Below are positions 17,911 to 28,207 of a stretch of 43,098 bases of DNA, piece after piece (within the stretch, counting starts at the first letter, position 1; the number at the start of each line of letters is the position of its first letter). The notes beneath the pieces were generated by a model that saw only the letters and a program-made list of their open reading frames with translations, searched no databases and had not been told where the DNA came from. Both the position numbers and the translations under genes were made by a program. The stretch comes from a bacterium (GTDB taxonomy: Bacteria; Patescibacteriota; Doudnabacteria; UBA920; VMFF01): contig DAIEPO010000003.1 in the NCBI GenBank assembly GCA_027348385.1, positions 1-43,098 of the forward strand. The letters are read 5' to 3'.

Positions 17911-18408
17911 ATGACGCATAGCAATGGGGTTGAGACCCTATTCTGGGTAACCGAGAGGTACAGAGAGCTTCTCGAAAACTTGGAGCGGGAGATCAACAGC
18001 GCCGGGCAACTTGACGGTTTCAGGCTCCTTCCGTACTACGCTGAACGGATGGAGTTTGTCACCCTCGAGGTTGGCAAGATTCAACCCTCGTTAGCCGAAC
18101 GGGACAGAGTCGTCCGGTACCAGTGGGCAGTTGCGCAGCTCTACGGGTTGCTACGTCAACTCGAAGCAGATCAGCTCAACTACCTCAAGCACCGGGCGCA
18201 CGTTTTGCTGAAGAACTTCTTCAGGTTTCGGCGAGACGCGCGTAGTCACGCCGATGGTCCACGCCTGATGTTGTTAACCAGGACGTGCGAACACTCGGTC
18301 AAAGACTTTGTTGACCACGCCAGGCAGCCAGATGCAACCGTGCACATGCTCCGACCGAAGCTGGTTGGAATTCAGGCACGGATGCATGAGATTGAAGAGA
18401 AGTTCTAG
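17911..18408 (+). CDS. GC-rich orphan ORF (cassette 4), 165 aa, unknown function
   Basis: AGAGGAGGcagcaATG; high GC3; inserted between divergent uvrC and uvrA. Confidence 0.83.
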   Translation: MTHSNGVETLFWVTERYRELLENLEREINSAGQLDGFRLLPYYAERMEFVTLEVGKIQPSLAERDRVVRYQWAVAQLYGLLRQLEADQLNYLKHRAHVLLKNFFRFRRDARSHADGPRLMLLTRTCEHSVKDFVDHARQPDATVHMLRPKLVGIQARMHEIEEKF

Positions 18409-18462
18409 AGGAGGAAACAAACGTCACTGCTACACATCAAGCAGTAACTCTCTGAACAACCA

Positions 18463-18495
18463 CAACCGCGCCCCGGATAACTCCAGGCGCGGTTG
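18463..18495 (+). terminator. GC-rich terminal hairpin of cassette 4
   Basis: CAACCGCGCC-N13-GGCGCGGTTG. Confidence 0.72.
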
Positions 18496-18514
18496 GTTCG
18501 TTTCACTTGGCTCC

Positions 18515-18544
18515 TTGACCTGGTGTTGACATTGGGTGTATACT
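18515..18544 (+). promoter_or_regulatory. Promoter TTGACC-18-TATACT for uvrA
   Basis: Hexamers with 18-bp spacing upstream of ATG 18573. Confidence 0.6.
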
Positions 18545-18572
18545 TTTTCTTACTTTGTCTGTAATAAAAGGT

Positions 18573-21395
18573 ATGATCAAGATCAGAGGCGCAAAACAGC
18601 ATAACCTAAAGAACATAAACTTGGATCTTCCAAGTAATAAGCTTATCGTAATGACAGGACTTTCCGGCTCGGGAAAGTCTTCTTTAGCGTTTGATACGAT
18701 CTATGCTGAAGGACAACGTAGATACGTTGAGTCTCTTTCAGCATACGCTAGACAGTTTTTGGGCTTGATGGATAAACCAGACGTTGAAAGCATTGAAGGT
18801 CTTTCTCCGGCAATTTCCATTGATCAAAAAAGCGCTTCACATAATCCTCGTTCAACAGTTGGTACTGTTACTGAGATATATGATTACTTACGTTTACTCT
18901 ATGCCCGAGTCGGTATACCGCATTGTCCTGTTTGTGGAAAAAAGATTTCCGGACAAACAGTTAGTCAAATGATTGATCAGATTTCCAACCTGCCACATGG
19001 CACCAAGATTATCCTAATGGCACCATTCATTAAAGACCAAAAGGGTGAGCACAAACATGTTTTGGAAGAAGCTAAAAAAGCAGGCTATGCCAGAGTCAGA
19101 GTAGATCACATTGTTATGGATTTAGACGAAGCTTTAAGATTAAATTTAGACAAAAAAAAGAAACACTCCATTGAAGTTGTCATTGACCGCATTACAGTTG
19201 ATAAAAATGAAAGAGGTAGACTTGCTGATTCCTTAGAAACAGCTTTAGAGCTTGGTGATGAAACTGCAATTGTTCAAACTGTTGATACAAACAAGGAAAT
19301 CTTACTTTCCCAGAAATTTGCATGTCCTCAAGGACACATGAGCATGCCAGAACTTGCACCAAGAAACTTTTCTTTTAATTCTCCGCATGGAGCATGTCCT
19401 GAATGTACAGGTTTGGGAACAAAATTAGAAATAGTTCCAGAGCTAGTCATTCCAAATCCAAAACTGACACTTGCAGAAGGCGCGATCAGGCCTTGGAGTA
19501 AGACCACTTCTCGTATTTCTTGGTATACCAGAATTTTACAGGCTGTTGCTGATGAGTATGGTTTTTCAATGGATCTGCCAATTTCTAAACTTCCTAAATC
19601 TGCTGTGGATATAATCCTACATGGAACAGGGGAGAAAAAGATTTCAGTAGAACATGGTGAGGATGATTTTGAATATGATTACAACACAACCTTTGAAGGA
19701 GTCATCCCAAACCTTGAACGTCGTTACAGAGAAACAGATTCAGATTACATGCGCAAAGAAATCGAAAACTATATGCGTATTACAGAATGTCCTGTTTGTC
19801 TTGGCAGACGATTAAAACCAGAAGCTTTAGCTGTGACAGTTGGTGAAAAGGGGATTGTTGATGTTTCCAAGCTAAGCATTGATGATGCTGATATTTTCTT
19901 CAGAGACTTAAACAAAAGGCTTTCTGAGAAAGACAAGAAAATATCATATCAGATACTAAAGGAAATTAGCGCCAGACTTTCCTTTCTAAAAGATGTTGGT
20001 CTAAACTATTTAACTCTTGATCGAAGCGCAGATACTCTTTCAGGCGGTGAAGCTCAACGTATTCGTTTGGCAACTCAGATTGGTTCTGGGCTAACAGGTG
20101 TTTTGTACATTCTTGATGAACCATCAATTGGTCTACATCAAAGAGACAATGACCGCTTACTCAAAACCCTTAAAGGTTTGAGAGACTTAGGAAATACTGT
20201 CATTGTCGTAGAACACGATCAAGACACCATTGAATCATCAGATTGGGTTGTTGATATTGGTCCAGGGGCTGGCAAACACGGTGGTGAAGTCATTGCCGAA
20301 GGAACCCCAACTCAAATTAAAAAGAATAAGAATTCCATAACTGGGCAATATCTTTCAGGGATTGAAAATATTGAGGTGCCAAAAAGAAGGCATCCGGGAA
20401 ATGGCAAAAAATTAAGCATCATTGGAGCAGAAGAACACAATTTAAAGAATATTAACGTTGAAATCCCACTTGGTAAGTTTGTTGTTTTAACCGGCGTTTC
20501 AGGTTCTGGAAAATCAACCTTGCTTAATGAAATTCTTGCTAAAGCTCTATCAAACTATTTCTACAATTCTAAAGAAGCGGTTGGTAAACACAAGAAACTC
20601 CAGGGTGTCGAACATATCGACAAGATCATCAACATTGATCAATCTCCGATTGGTAGAACTCCAAGATCTAACCCAGCAACATATACCGGAGTTTTCACAT
20701 ACATTAGAGATCTTTTTGCAGCCACACCTGAAGCAAAAATGCGCGGTTACAAAGCAGGCAGATTTTCTTTCAATGTAAAGGGTGGTAGATGCGAAGTTTG
20801 TGGTGGCGATGGTGTCATAAAGATTGAGATGCATTTTTTGCCTGATGTTTACGTTGCTTGTGAAGAATGTAAAGGCAAACGATATAACAGGGAAGCCTTA
20901 GAAATCCATTACAAAGGAAAAAACATTTCTGATGTTTTAGAAATGACAGTTGATGAAGCAAAGATTTTCTTCAAACACATCCCTTTGATTTACAGAAAAC
21001 TAGAAACTCTCTCAGAAGTTGGTTTAGGTTACATGCATTTGGGTCAACAAGCAACAACTCTTTCAGGTGGTGAAGCTCAGCGTATCAAACTTTCCTCAGA
21101 GCTTTCCAGAGCATCAACCGGTAGGACCCTTTACATCTTGGATGAACCTACCACAGGCTTGCACTTTGCTGATGTTAAACGATTGCTTTCAGTTCTAAAC
21201 AAACTTGTTGAAAAAGGAAACACAGTCGTAGTTATTGAACACAACTTAGATGTTATAAAAAGCGCAGACTGGGTGGTAGACTTAGGGCCTGAAGGCGGGG
21301 ACAAGGGTGGTGAACTAATCGCAGCTGGCACTCCTGAGGATGTTTCAAAGATAAAACGAAGTTACACCGGACAATACTTAAAAAAGATGCTTTAA
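18573..21395 (+). CDS. uvrA: Excinuclease ABC subunit A
   Basis: [63 protein letters not shown]; duplicated ABC and Zn motifs. Confidence 0.97.
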   Translation: MIKIRGAKQHNLKNINLDLPSNKLIVMTGLSGSGKSSLAFDTIYAEGQRRYVESLSAYARQFLGLMDKPDVESIEGLSPAISIDQKSASHNPRSTVGTVTEIYDYLRLLYARVGIPHCPVCGKKISGQTVSQMIDQISNLPHGTKIILMAPFIKDQKGEHKHVLEEAKKAGYARVRVDHIVMDLDEALRLNLDKKKKHSIEVVIDRITVDKNERGRLADSLETALELGDETAIVQTVDTNKEILLSQKFACPQGHMSMPELAPRNFSFNSPHGACPECTGLGTKLEIVPELVIPNPKLTLAEGAIRPWSKTTSRISWYTRILQAVADEYGFSMDLPISKLPKSAVDIILHGTGEKKISVEHGEDDFEYDYNTTFEGVIPNLERRYRETDSDYMRKEIENYMRITECPVCLGRRLKPEALAVTVGEKGIVDVSKLSIDDADIFFRDLNKRLSEKDKKISYQILKEISARLSFLKDVGLNYLTLDRSADTLSGGEAQRIRLATQIGSGLTGVLYILDEPSIGLHQRDNDRLLKTLKGLRDLGNTVIVVEHDQDTIESSDWVVDIGPGAGKHGGEVIAEGTPTQIKKNKNSITGQYLSGIENIEVPKRRHPGNGKKLSIIGAEEHNLKNINVEIPLGKFVVLTGVSGSGKSTLLNEILAKALSNYFYNSKEAVGKHKKLQGVEHIDKIINIDQSPIGRTPRSNPATYTGVFTYIRDLFAATPEAKMRGYKAGRFSFNVKGGRCEVCGGDGVIKIEMHFLPDVYVACEECKGKRYNREALEIHYKGKNISDVLEMTVDEAKIFFKHIPLIYRKLETLSEVGLGYMHLGQQATTLSGGEAQRIKLSSELSRASTGRTLYILDEPTTGLHFADVKRLLSVLNKLVEKGNTVVVIEHNLDVIKSADWVVDLGPEGGDKGGELIAAGTPEDVSKIKRSYTGQYLKKML

Positions 21396-21397
21396 AA

Positions 21398-21421
21398 CAA
21401 AACCCCGCTTACGCGGGGTTT
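21398..21421. terminator. Terminator AAAACCCCGC-TTAC-GCGGGGTTTT
   Basis: Serves uvrA (+) and small RNA C (-). Confidence 0.85.
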
Positions 21422-21455
21422 TTGATCGGTTGACTTTGAGCCACCGTTTCACCAG
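21398..21455 (-). ncRNA. Candidate small RNA C, 5' end antisense to the anticodon arm of the tRNA-like RNA at 21495-21567
   Basis: Promoter TTGACT-17-TAAATT predicts a TSS near 21455; 5' CUGGUGAAACGGUG; ends in terminator. Confidence 0.6.
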
Positions 21456-21461
21456 TAAATT

Positions 21462-21490
21462 TAATTTAGCTCAAATGCTTTAAAGAGTCA
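21462..21490 (-). promoter_or_regulatory. Promoter for small RNA C (TTGACT-17-TAAATT)
   Basis: -35 revcomp at 21485-21490, -10 revcomp at 21462-21467. Confidence 0.65.
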
Positions 21491-21494
21491 ACCT

Positions 21495-21567
21495 GTGGTG
21501 GAGATGGCGGGAATCGAACCCGCTAGATGCCGCTGGTGAAACGGTGATCTCGCTACCAAGCCACCCC
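21495..21567 (-). ncRNA. tRNA-like RNA L2 (73 nt, encoded CCA, reduced D-arm)
   Basis: GGGGGTG...CATCTCC-A-CCA acceptor (two G.U), T-arm GCGGG-TTCGATT-CCCGC, anticodon-like arm ACCGT-TTCACCA-GCGGC. Confidence 0.65.
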
Positions 21568-21642
21568 CATATTTGTTTCTCTACTAGTTAATACTCTAAG
21601 TTGATTAACTAATCGTTAAAAAGATATTAAAAAAAGGTGTAT

Positions 21643-21669
21643 TTAGCACTTGACAGGCTTGAGTGCTAA
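21643..21669 (+). promoter_or_regulatory. CIRCE element (HrcA operator) 1
   Basis: TTAGCACTT-N9-GAGTGCTAA, one mismatch to consensus; overlaps the -35 TTGACA (21650-21655) of TTGACA-18-TAAAAT. Confidence 0.9.
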
Positions 21670-21683
21670 ATATTAAAATGTTT

Positions 21684-21710
21684 TTAGCAAACGACTTAAA
21701 AGAGTGCTAA
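21684..21710 (+). promoter_or_regulatory. Second, degenerate CIRCE abutting the hrcA start codon
   Basis: TTAGCAAAC-N9-GAGTGCTAA with the same 9-9-9 geometry. Confidence 0.6.
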
Positions 21711-22442
21711 ATGACTGAAAAAAAGCCTTTAAACATTACTCCTAGACAAGCCAAGATCCTAGCGGCCATAGTTAGGGAGTATTCAAATACCTCAGAACCT
21801 GTTAGTTCTGAAGAAATAAGCTCAAAATACAAGCTGGATATTTCTTCAGCAACCATCCGTAATGAGATGATGGCTTTAGAAAGAAATGGATTTCTGGGGC
21901 AGCCACATACTTCAGCAGGCAGGGTGCCAACAGACCTTGGCTATCGTTACTTTGTAAATGAGTTAATGAAGCGTTTTGAGCTTTCCTTGAAAGAACAACA
22001 TGCTTTAAGGGAGCAGCTTGGCAAGCTCCAGCAACAGCATCAGGAGATAGGCAAGAACATTGCCAGATTGCTTGCAGAAAAAACAGATCAAGCAGCTTTT
22101 GCGCTTTTACCAGAAGAAACTTCAGCCAGTGGTCTTTCAAATATCTTGCAACATCCAAAGTTTGACCAAAGAGATGTTGTTGAAGTAGTCCAGTTCTTTG
22201 AAGATATTGATGAATATGCAGATCAGATGTTAAGCGATTTCTTTAAAGAAAGACCAGCAGCATTAATTGGTAAAGAGCACCATTTAGCACCAATTAAAAA
22301 TTACTCTTTGATTGTTTCTAAGGTTGAACTACCAACAGGAGAGCGCGGATTGATAGGGATAGTCGGACCAAAATCCATGCGCTATGACAAAAATATTAGT
22401 TTAGTAGAATATTTCGCAAAATTTTTAAGTACAGGAGAATAA
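21711..22442 (+). CDS. hrcA: Heat-inducible transcription repressor HrcA (short form)
   Basis: ITPRQAKILAAIVREYSNTSEPVSSEEIS...SSATIRNEMMALERNGFLGQPHTSAGRVPTDLGYRYFV; CIRCE upstream. Confidence 0.95.
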   Translation: MTEKKPLNITPRQAKILAAIVREYSNTSEPVSSEEISSKYKLDISSATIRNEMMALERNGFLGQPHTSAGRVPTDLGYRYFVNELMKRFELSLKEQHALREQLGKLQQQHQEIGKNIARLLAEKTDQAAFALLPEETSASGLSNILQHPKFDQRDVVEVVQFFEDIDEYADQMLSDFFKERPAALIGKEHHLAPIKNYSLIVSKVELPTGERGLIGIVGPKSMRYDKNISLVEYFAKFLSTGE

Positions 22443-22444
22443 CT

Positions 22445-22975
22445 ATGGATGAACAACAAATATCAGCAGTAGGTAGCGGTGAGATAACCATTGAGCAGCT
22501 GCAGACTGAGCTATCCGATGCACTAAAGCAAGCCGAGGATAATCTTTCTGGATGGAAGAGAACCCAAGCTGATTTAGAAAACTACCGTAAAAGAAAAGAG
22601 GCTGAAGGAGCAGAGCTCGTACAATTTGGTAAACAAGCAGGTTTTGTTCAAATCTTACCAATTCTAGACTCTCTGCAAATGGCCATGATTCACGCACCTG
22701 AAATATCAGATGAGAAATACCAGAGCTTTAAAAACGGACTTGATGGTATTGTGAAGCAAATAGATGTAGCAATAATTGCCATGGGCATACAAAAGATTGA
22801 AGCAGTCGGAAAAAAGTTTGACCCGAATATACACGAAGCAATCAAAGAAGTGGCAGGAGATGAAGACGGTTTGGTTGTAGAACAATACCAAACTGGTTAC
22901 ATGCTACAAGGAAAGCTTTTAAGACCAGCGCAAGTAGCAATTTCAAAAAAAGATAATTCAAAAATCAGTAATTAA
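22445..22975 (+). CDS. grpE: Nucleotide exchange factor GrpE
   Basis: [17 protein letters not shown]...; C-terminal [15 protein letters not shown]; operon context. Confidence 0.94.
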   Translation: MDEQQISAVGSGEITIEQLQTELSDALKQAEDNLSGWKRTQADLENYRKRKEAEGAELVQFGKQAGFVQILPILDSLQMAMIHAPEISDEKYQSFKNGLDGIVKQIDVAIIAMGIQKIEAVGKKFDPNIHEAIKEVAGDEDGLVVEQYQTGYMLQGKLLRPAQVAISKKDNSKISN

Positions 22976-22994
22976 CATTAAAGAAAGGAAGATC

Positions 22995-24821
22995 ATGTCA
23001 AAAATAATTGGTATAGACTTAGGTACATCAAACTCTGCAGCCTCAGTGATGGAAGGTGGCAAACCAGTAATCATCCCGTCAGCTGAAGGAAACAGCATTG
23101 CCGGAAAAGCATTCCCTTCATACGTTGCTTTTACAAAAGAAGGCCAGCTTTTAGTTGGTGAACCTGCACGTAGGCAAGCAGTTACCAATGCAGAAGGAAC
23201 AATCTTTGAAGCAAAAAGAAAAATGGGAACTAGCTTTAAGTATTCTGTTAATGGTAAAGACTACACTCCAGAACAAATTTCAGCTTTCATTTTACAGAAG
23301 ATTAAAAAAGATGCTGAAAGCTATGCTGGTGGAGTAGTCACCAAAGCAGTTATTACAGTTCCAGCATATTTTGATGATGCTCAAAGACAAGCAACAAAAA
23401 ACGCCGGAGAAATTGCTGGTTTAGAAGTTGTTAGAATAATCAACGAACCAACAGCAGCGGCTCTAGCTTATGGTTTAGACAAAGTTGGACAAGAACAAAA
23501 GATTTTAGTCTTTGACCTTGGTGGTGGTACATTAGATGTTACTACCATGGATTTTGGTCAGGGCGTTTTTGAAGTCATTTCAACATCTGGAGATACTCAG
23601 TTAGGTGGTAAAGACATGGACTCTGTGTTAATCAACTACATCATCAGCACTTTCAAACAAGAAAATGGTATTGATATATCAGCTGACAAGATGGCAATGA
23701 ACCGTGTTAGAGAAGCTGCTGAGAAAGCAAAGATCGAGCTTTCAACAACCATGGAAACAGATTTAAACCTGCCTTTCATTACAGCAGATGCTAATGGTCC
23801 AAAACATTTGACCATGAAAATTACCAGAGCAAAATTAGAAGAGTTGGTTAAACCAATAATTGAAAAAATGCGTCATCCAATGGAGCAGGCAATTGCTGAT
23901 GCAAAACTAACACCACATCAGATTGATAAAGTGATATTAGTTGGTGGTCCAACACGTATGCCTGTGGTGCAGAAATTCGTTGAAGACTTTATCGGTAAAC
24001 AAGTAGAACGTGGTATTGACCCTATGGAGGCAGTTGCCAAGGGTGCTGCAATTCAAGCCGGTGTTTTAGGTGGAGAAGTTAAAGACATTCTGTTGCTTGA
24101 TGTTACTCCATTAACACTTGGTATTGAAACCATGGGTGGTGTTAGAACAGCATTAATTGATAGAAACACAACTGTACCAACTTCAAAGTCCCAGGTCTTT
24201 AGCACAGCAGCTGATAATCAAACATCAGTTGAAATAAACGTCTTACAAGGGGAACGTGAATTTGCTGCAGATAACAAAACATTAGGTAAATTTATTCTTG
24301 ATGGTATTCCACCAGCACCTCGTGGTGTACCACAAGTTGAAGTTGCTTTTGATATAGACGCCAACGGAATTTTAACCGTTAGAGCAAAAGACAAAGCAAC
24401 CGGTAAAGAACAGCACATCACTATTCAAGGTTCTTCCAACCTTTCCAAAGAAGACATTGAACGAATGAAAAAAGAAGCCGAAGAGCATGCTTCTGAAGAC
24501 AAGAAGAGAAGAGAGACAGTTGAAATTAGAAACCAAGCTGATACTTTAATAACTGTTTCAGAAAAAACTTTGAAAGATGCCGGCGAAAAAGCTCCAGAAG
24601 CAGATCGAAAAGAGACACAAGAAAAACTCGATGCTTTAAAAGTAGTTAAAGACAAAGACGATGTTGAAGCAATTAAAAAAGCCTTAGATGAGCTTTCAGC
24701 TGCAATCCAAAAAATAGGTGCTTCAATGTATCAACAAGGACCAGAGCAAGCACAGGGTGCTAACCCAGAAGCATCAGCAGAAAACAAAGAAGGTCCGGTT
24801 GATGCAGAGGTGGTTAAATAA
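22995..24821 (+). CDS. dnaK: Chaperone DnaK
   Basis: [29 protein letters not shown]...; full HSP70 signatures. Confidence 0.98.
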   Translation: MSKIIGIDLGTSNSAASVMEGGKPVIIPSAEGNSIAGKAFPSYVAFTKEGQLLVGEPARRQAVTNAEGTIFEAKRKMGTSFKYSVNGKDYTPEQISAFILQKIKKDAESYAGGVVTKAVITVPAYFDDAQRQATKNAGEIAGLEVVRIINEPTAAALAYGLDKVGQEQKILVFDLGGGTLDVTTMDFGQGVFEVISTSGDTQLGGKDMDSVLINYIISTFKQENGIDISADKMAMNRVREAAEKAKIELSTTMETDLNLPFITADANGPKHLTMKITRAKLEELVKPIIEKMRHPMEQAIADAKLTPHQIDKVILVGGPTRMPVVQKFVEDFIGKQVERGIDPMEAVAKGAAIQAGVLGGEVKDILLLDVTPLTLGIETMGGVRTALIDRNTTVPTSKSQVFSTAADNQTSVEINVLQGEREFAADNKTLGKFILDGIPPAPRGVPQVEVAFDIDANGILTVRAKDKATGKEQHITIQGSSNLSKEDIERMKKEAEEHASEDKKRRETVEIRNQADTLITVSEKTLKDAGEKAPEADRKETQEKLDALKVVKDKDDVEAIKKALDELSAAIQKIGASMYQQGPEQAQGANPEASAENKEGPVDAEVVK

Positions 24822-24835
24822 CTAAAAGCAAACAA

Positions 24836-25138
24836 ATGACTCAAGAACAAAACCAAGGACAACAAATTCAAGTTAAGATCACAGACGAGATATTAAAAGG
24901 TGTCTATGCAAACAGCATGCAAGTAAGCCATACTAATGACGAGTTTGTTTTAGACTTCATGAACATCTTCCCAGCAAATGGTGTTGGCATTGTTACATCA
25001 AAAGTAATTGTATCTCCCGCACATTACAAAAGAGTTCTTGCAGCAATGCAGCAAAATCTTAAGCTCTTTGAGGATAAATTTGGTACAATTAAACAAAGCG
25101 ATACGCCAGAGCCGAAAATTGGCTTTAAGGCAGAATAA
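24836..25138 (+). CDS. DUF3467-type protein
   Basis: YANSMQVSHTNDEFVLDFMNIFPANGVGIVTSKVIVSPAHYKRVLAAMQQNL. Confidence 0.82.
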   Translation: MTQEQNQGQQIQVKITDEILKGVYANSMQVSHTNDEFVLDFMNIFPANGVGIVTSKVIVSPAHYKRVLAAMQQNLKLFEDKFGTIKQSDTPEPKIGFKAE

Positions 25139-25148
25139 CTAAACAAAA

Positions 25149-26033
25149 ATGAAACTAAAAAAATTCTTTCTTAGTCTTGGCACCGTTGTTTTCTCAGGTT
25201 TAGCTTGGTATCTTTTCTCGCAAATCTTTGATAGCAGCAGTGTTTTTAAGCACAATGCATTGAATTGGTTTGGTTTCGTTTTCAGTATAGCCCTAGCTTA
25301 TGCTTTTAGCTTCTTAATTGCAGCAACTAGAGATCGTTTTGATTTTGAAGTAACTTCCTTACTTTCAGTGCTTTGGATTCCAGTGTTTTTAGGAACAAGC
25401 GGCAGAACTTTAATCGCCGCAGCAGTGCTCTTCCTCTTTACCCAAGTGCTTCTAGAGTTTGCCAGTGCCTTAGAACATTCCATTAACCTCAATTATTACT
25501 CAACAGCATATTCTAAAATTGCTCTAGTTATCATTGCTTTGCTTGCCATAACCTCAATATATTTTCAGGATCGGGTTGTAGCAAACGTAGGAAACACTGC
25601 AGTTTCTCAAAAAGCAGTAGGTACACTTTGGCCGTATGTTAGCAAATACTTTGGTCAGTACAACACCAATGGCACAGTTAATGAATTCCTAGTAACTGAA
25701 TTTAAACAACAAGGAGTAGCTCAACCAACACCACAAATGATAACTCAGGCAAGAAATGAGCTTTCAGAACAGTTAAACTTAAATCTTACAGGTAAAGAAA
25801 GCATGGCTGCTTTAGGAGAAGATTTCGTAGCTAATCAATTCAACAGTTTCTTGCAAGAATACCATATTGAAAAATCAGGTATCTATGTAATATTCCTTTC
25901 ACTTCTAGTTCTTTGGCCAATTGGCAGAGCACTCTTTGCACTTTTCGCACTCATACTCTTTAAGATCTTCAAAGCATCTGGATTGGTCAAAATTAAGCAA
26001 ACTCAGGTTACAGCTAAAACGTTAGAGATTTAA
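25149..26033 (+). CDS. Multi-TM membrane protein of unknown function in the heat-shock operon
   Basis: Several hydrophobic segments at both ends; intact ORF between DUF3467 gene and dnaJ. Confidence 0.8.
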   Translation: MKLKKFFLSLGTVVFSGLAWYLFSQIFDSSSVFKHNALNWFGFVFSIALAYAFSFLIAATRDRFDFEVTSLLSVLWIPVFLGTSGRTLIAAAVLFLFTQVLLEFASALEHSINLNYYSTAYSKIALVIIALLAITSIYFQDRVVANVGNTAVSQKAVGTLWPYVSKYFGQYNTNGTVNEFLVTEFKQQGVAQPTPQMITQARNELSEQLNLNLTGKESMAALGEDFVANQFNSFLQEYHIEKSGIYVIFLSLLVLWPIGRALFALFALILFKIFKASGLVKIKQTQVTAKTLEI

Positions 26034-26036
26034 ACA

Positions 26037-27107
26037 ATGCCAAAAAACTATTACGATATTTTAGGTATCAGCAAAACAGCAAATGCTGATGAGATTAAAC
26101 GGGCATACAGGAAACTTGCCTCAGAGCACCACCCTGACAGAGGTGGACATTCTGACAAGTTTAAAGAGATCAATGAAGCATATCAAGTTCTTTCAGACTC
26201 TGCTAAACGCTCGCAGTATGATCAGTATGGTCAAACCTTTGAACAAGCCCAAAGACAAGGTGGTTTTTCAGGCAACCCTTTTGGAGGCTTTGGTTTTGAA
26301 GGAAGTTTCAATGGTGCTTCCGGAGGCTTTGGTTTTGAAGATATTCTTTCAAGCATGTTTGGAGGAGAAGACACTCAAGCAAGAAACCGTGGTATTGATT
26401 TAGAGATGCCTTTAAGAGTCACATTCAAAGAAGCGGTTTTTGGTGTTGAAAAAGACATTACTATAGAAAAGAAAAATCCTTGTCCAAAGTGTAGTGGTAG
26501 TGGTGCGGAACCAGGCAGTAAAATCAACACTTGTCCAAAGTGTCATGGTCAAGGACAGATTAAAACACAACGCAGAACCATTTTTGGAACAGTCGCTACA
26601 TCATCAACTTGCGATCGTTGTGAAGGAACAGGCAAAGTTCCTGAAAAACCTTGTAGCGAATGTAAAGGTATTGGCTTAAAACGTGGCAGAAAAACAATCA
26701 AGGTATCAATTCCAGCAGGAATTGATAACGGGCAGAGGATTAGAGTAAAAGGTGAGGGTGAGCAAGGGTATCGTGGTTCAGCAGTTGGTGATTTGTATAT
26801 CCAAATTGAAGTTTTAGAAAGCAAAGACTTTTTAAGAAAAGGTTTTGATCTTTACAAAGAAGAACGTATTTCTTTTCCACAAGCAGCATTGGGTATGACT
26901 TTAGAGACAGCAACCATTGATGGAACTGTAAAAATTAAAATACCAGCAGGTACACAATCAGGAAAAGTTTTTAGAATATCAGATACAGGTGTGCCATACC
27001 TAAACCGTTCTGGTAGGGGAGATATGTACGTAACAATTCTAGTACATACTCCAGAAAAACTAACTAAGAAACAAAAAGAACTATTAAAGCAATTTGAAGA
27101 AGAATAG
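26037..27107 (+). CDS. dnaJ: Chaperone DnaJ
   Basis: J domain with HPD; four CxxCxGxG zinc repeats. Confidence 0.97.
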   Translation: MPKNYYDILGISKTANADEIKRAYRKLASEHHPDRGGHSDKFKEINEAYQVLSDSAKRSQYDQYGQTFEQAQRQGGFSGNPFGGFGFEGSFNGASGGFGFEDILSSMFGGEDTQARNRGIDLEMPLRVTFKEAVFGVEKDITIEKKNPCPKCSGSGAEPGSKINTCPKCHGQGQIKTQRRTIFGTVATSSTCDRCEGTGKVPEKPCSECKGIGLKRGRKTIKVSIPAGIDNGQRIRVKGEGEQGYRGSAVGDLYIQIEVLESKDFLRKGFDLYKEERISFPQAALGMTLETATIDGTVKIKIPAGTQSGKVFRISDTGVPYLNRSGRGDMYVTILVHTPEKLTKKQKELLKQFEEE

Positions 27108-27115
27108 AAAACAGC

Positions 27116-27142
27116 AGACCCCGCAAAAACCTTGCGGGGTCT
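27116..27142. terminator. Terminator hairpin AGACCCCGCAA-AAACC-TTGCGGGGTCT shared by dnaJ and cassette 5
   Basis: Perfect 11-bp stem between convergent genes. Confidence 0.75.
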
Positions 27143-27165
27143 GGTTGCACTCCTTGTCCTCCTTG

Positions 27166-27510
27166 TTATCCGGCGATGATCCTGAGTAGCTCAGGGAACT
27201 GGGCATGTCCCAGGAAGAACACACGAGGCCTTGTTCGCGAGCGGTGCAGGCTCTTCCTGATCTTGGCCTCAGCGACCGCAACCAAGGCTTGCGGATCAGA
27301 ATTTTGCTGTTCAATATCCCAGGAGAGTCCGCCCCGCTGTTCATAGAGCTCCCAGGCGCCTTCCACGGCCGTGTCAGTCTGGGTAATCGCCTGAAGCAGA
27401 GCTTGAATGACCTGGTTCTTAGTCTGTCTCCGACAGCCATCTCTGACCGAGTGTTCCAGGATTCGGCCGTTCCTGACCAGAACAAATCCGGTCGCAAACT
27501 TGGTTAGCAA
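27166..27510 (-). CDS. GC-rich orphan ORF (cassette 5), 114 aa, unknown function
   Basis: TTG start with upstream CAGGAGA; high GC3; MLTKFATGFVLVRNGRILEHSVRDGCRRQTKNQVIQALLQAI... Confidence 0.7.
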   Translation of the reverse strand: MLTKFATGFVLVRNGRILEHSVRDGCRRQTKNQVIQALLQAITQTDTAVEGAWELYEQRGGLSWDIEQQNSDPQALVAVAEAKIRKSLHRSRTRPRVFFLGHAQFPELLRIIAG

Positions 27511-27623
27511 GCGATTTTCTCCTGATGGGGTCAGGAATAATATACCAGAAAATCAATTCTAGGCAAGTAAATCCAAGTAGTGTGATATAATTAGAGAAAC
27601 AAGGGTTTTCAAAAGAAACAAAA

Positions 27624-28163
27624 ATGCCACAAGATTACAACTCGCTTCTAAACAGTGTTAACTTCCATAACCCAAGCTGGGATGCTTTCATCTTCTTCTT
27701 CTGGGCTATTGTTGCGGTAATATACAGCTTTTCGGCAGGTCGTGGCAGAATCATCAGTATCTTAGTTGCAGTGTATATGTCTGAGCTTCTGGTAATTCAA
27801 GCTCCTTTCTTAAGTACAGCTGTTGGTGATCAGTTTGGTTTAGCACTTTACCTTGGTCGTTTGATCACTTTCTTAGTTTTGTTTGGATTCTTCTTCCTCG
27901 TGCTTTCAAAGTTTGTCTTTAGAACTTCAGTTGAAAATCGTCGTTGGGGATCTTGGCTCTTTTCCTTGTTCTTTGCTGTATTACAAGTTGGTTTTTTAAT
28001 CAGCGTTATTCTTTCATTCCTACCTCCTGAAGTTAAGACTAGTTTTGCACCACTAGTAAAGTTTGTTTTCATTTCAGAAACTGCAAACTTTGTTTGGCTA
28101 CTTCTGCCCATTGCTTTCTTAGTGTTCATGGGTAGGCATATTTCTGATCACAGACTAGAGTAA
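27624..28163 (+). CDS. Small multi-TM membrane protein (CvpA-like topology, tentative)
   Basis: Four to five hydrophobic segments. Confidence 0.7.
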   Translation: MPQDYNSLLNSVNFHNPSWDAFIFFFWAIVAVIYSFSAGRGRIISILVAVYMSELLVIQAPFLSTAVGDQFGLALYLGRLITFLVLFGFFFLVLSKFVFRTSVENRRWGSWLFSLFFAVLQVGFLISVILSFLPPEVKTSFAPLVKFVFISETANFVWLLLPIAFLVFMGRHISDHRLE

Positions 28164-28176
28164 GGGAAAAGACCAA

Positions 28177-28206
28177 TTTAAAAATCCCGATTTGCGGGAT
28201 TTTTCT
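28177..28206 (+). terminator. Rho-independent terminator
   Basis: aaAAATCCCG-attt-GCGGGATTTTTC. Confidence 0.75.
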
Positions 28207-28207
28207 T

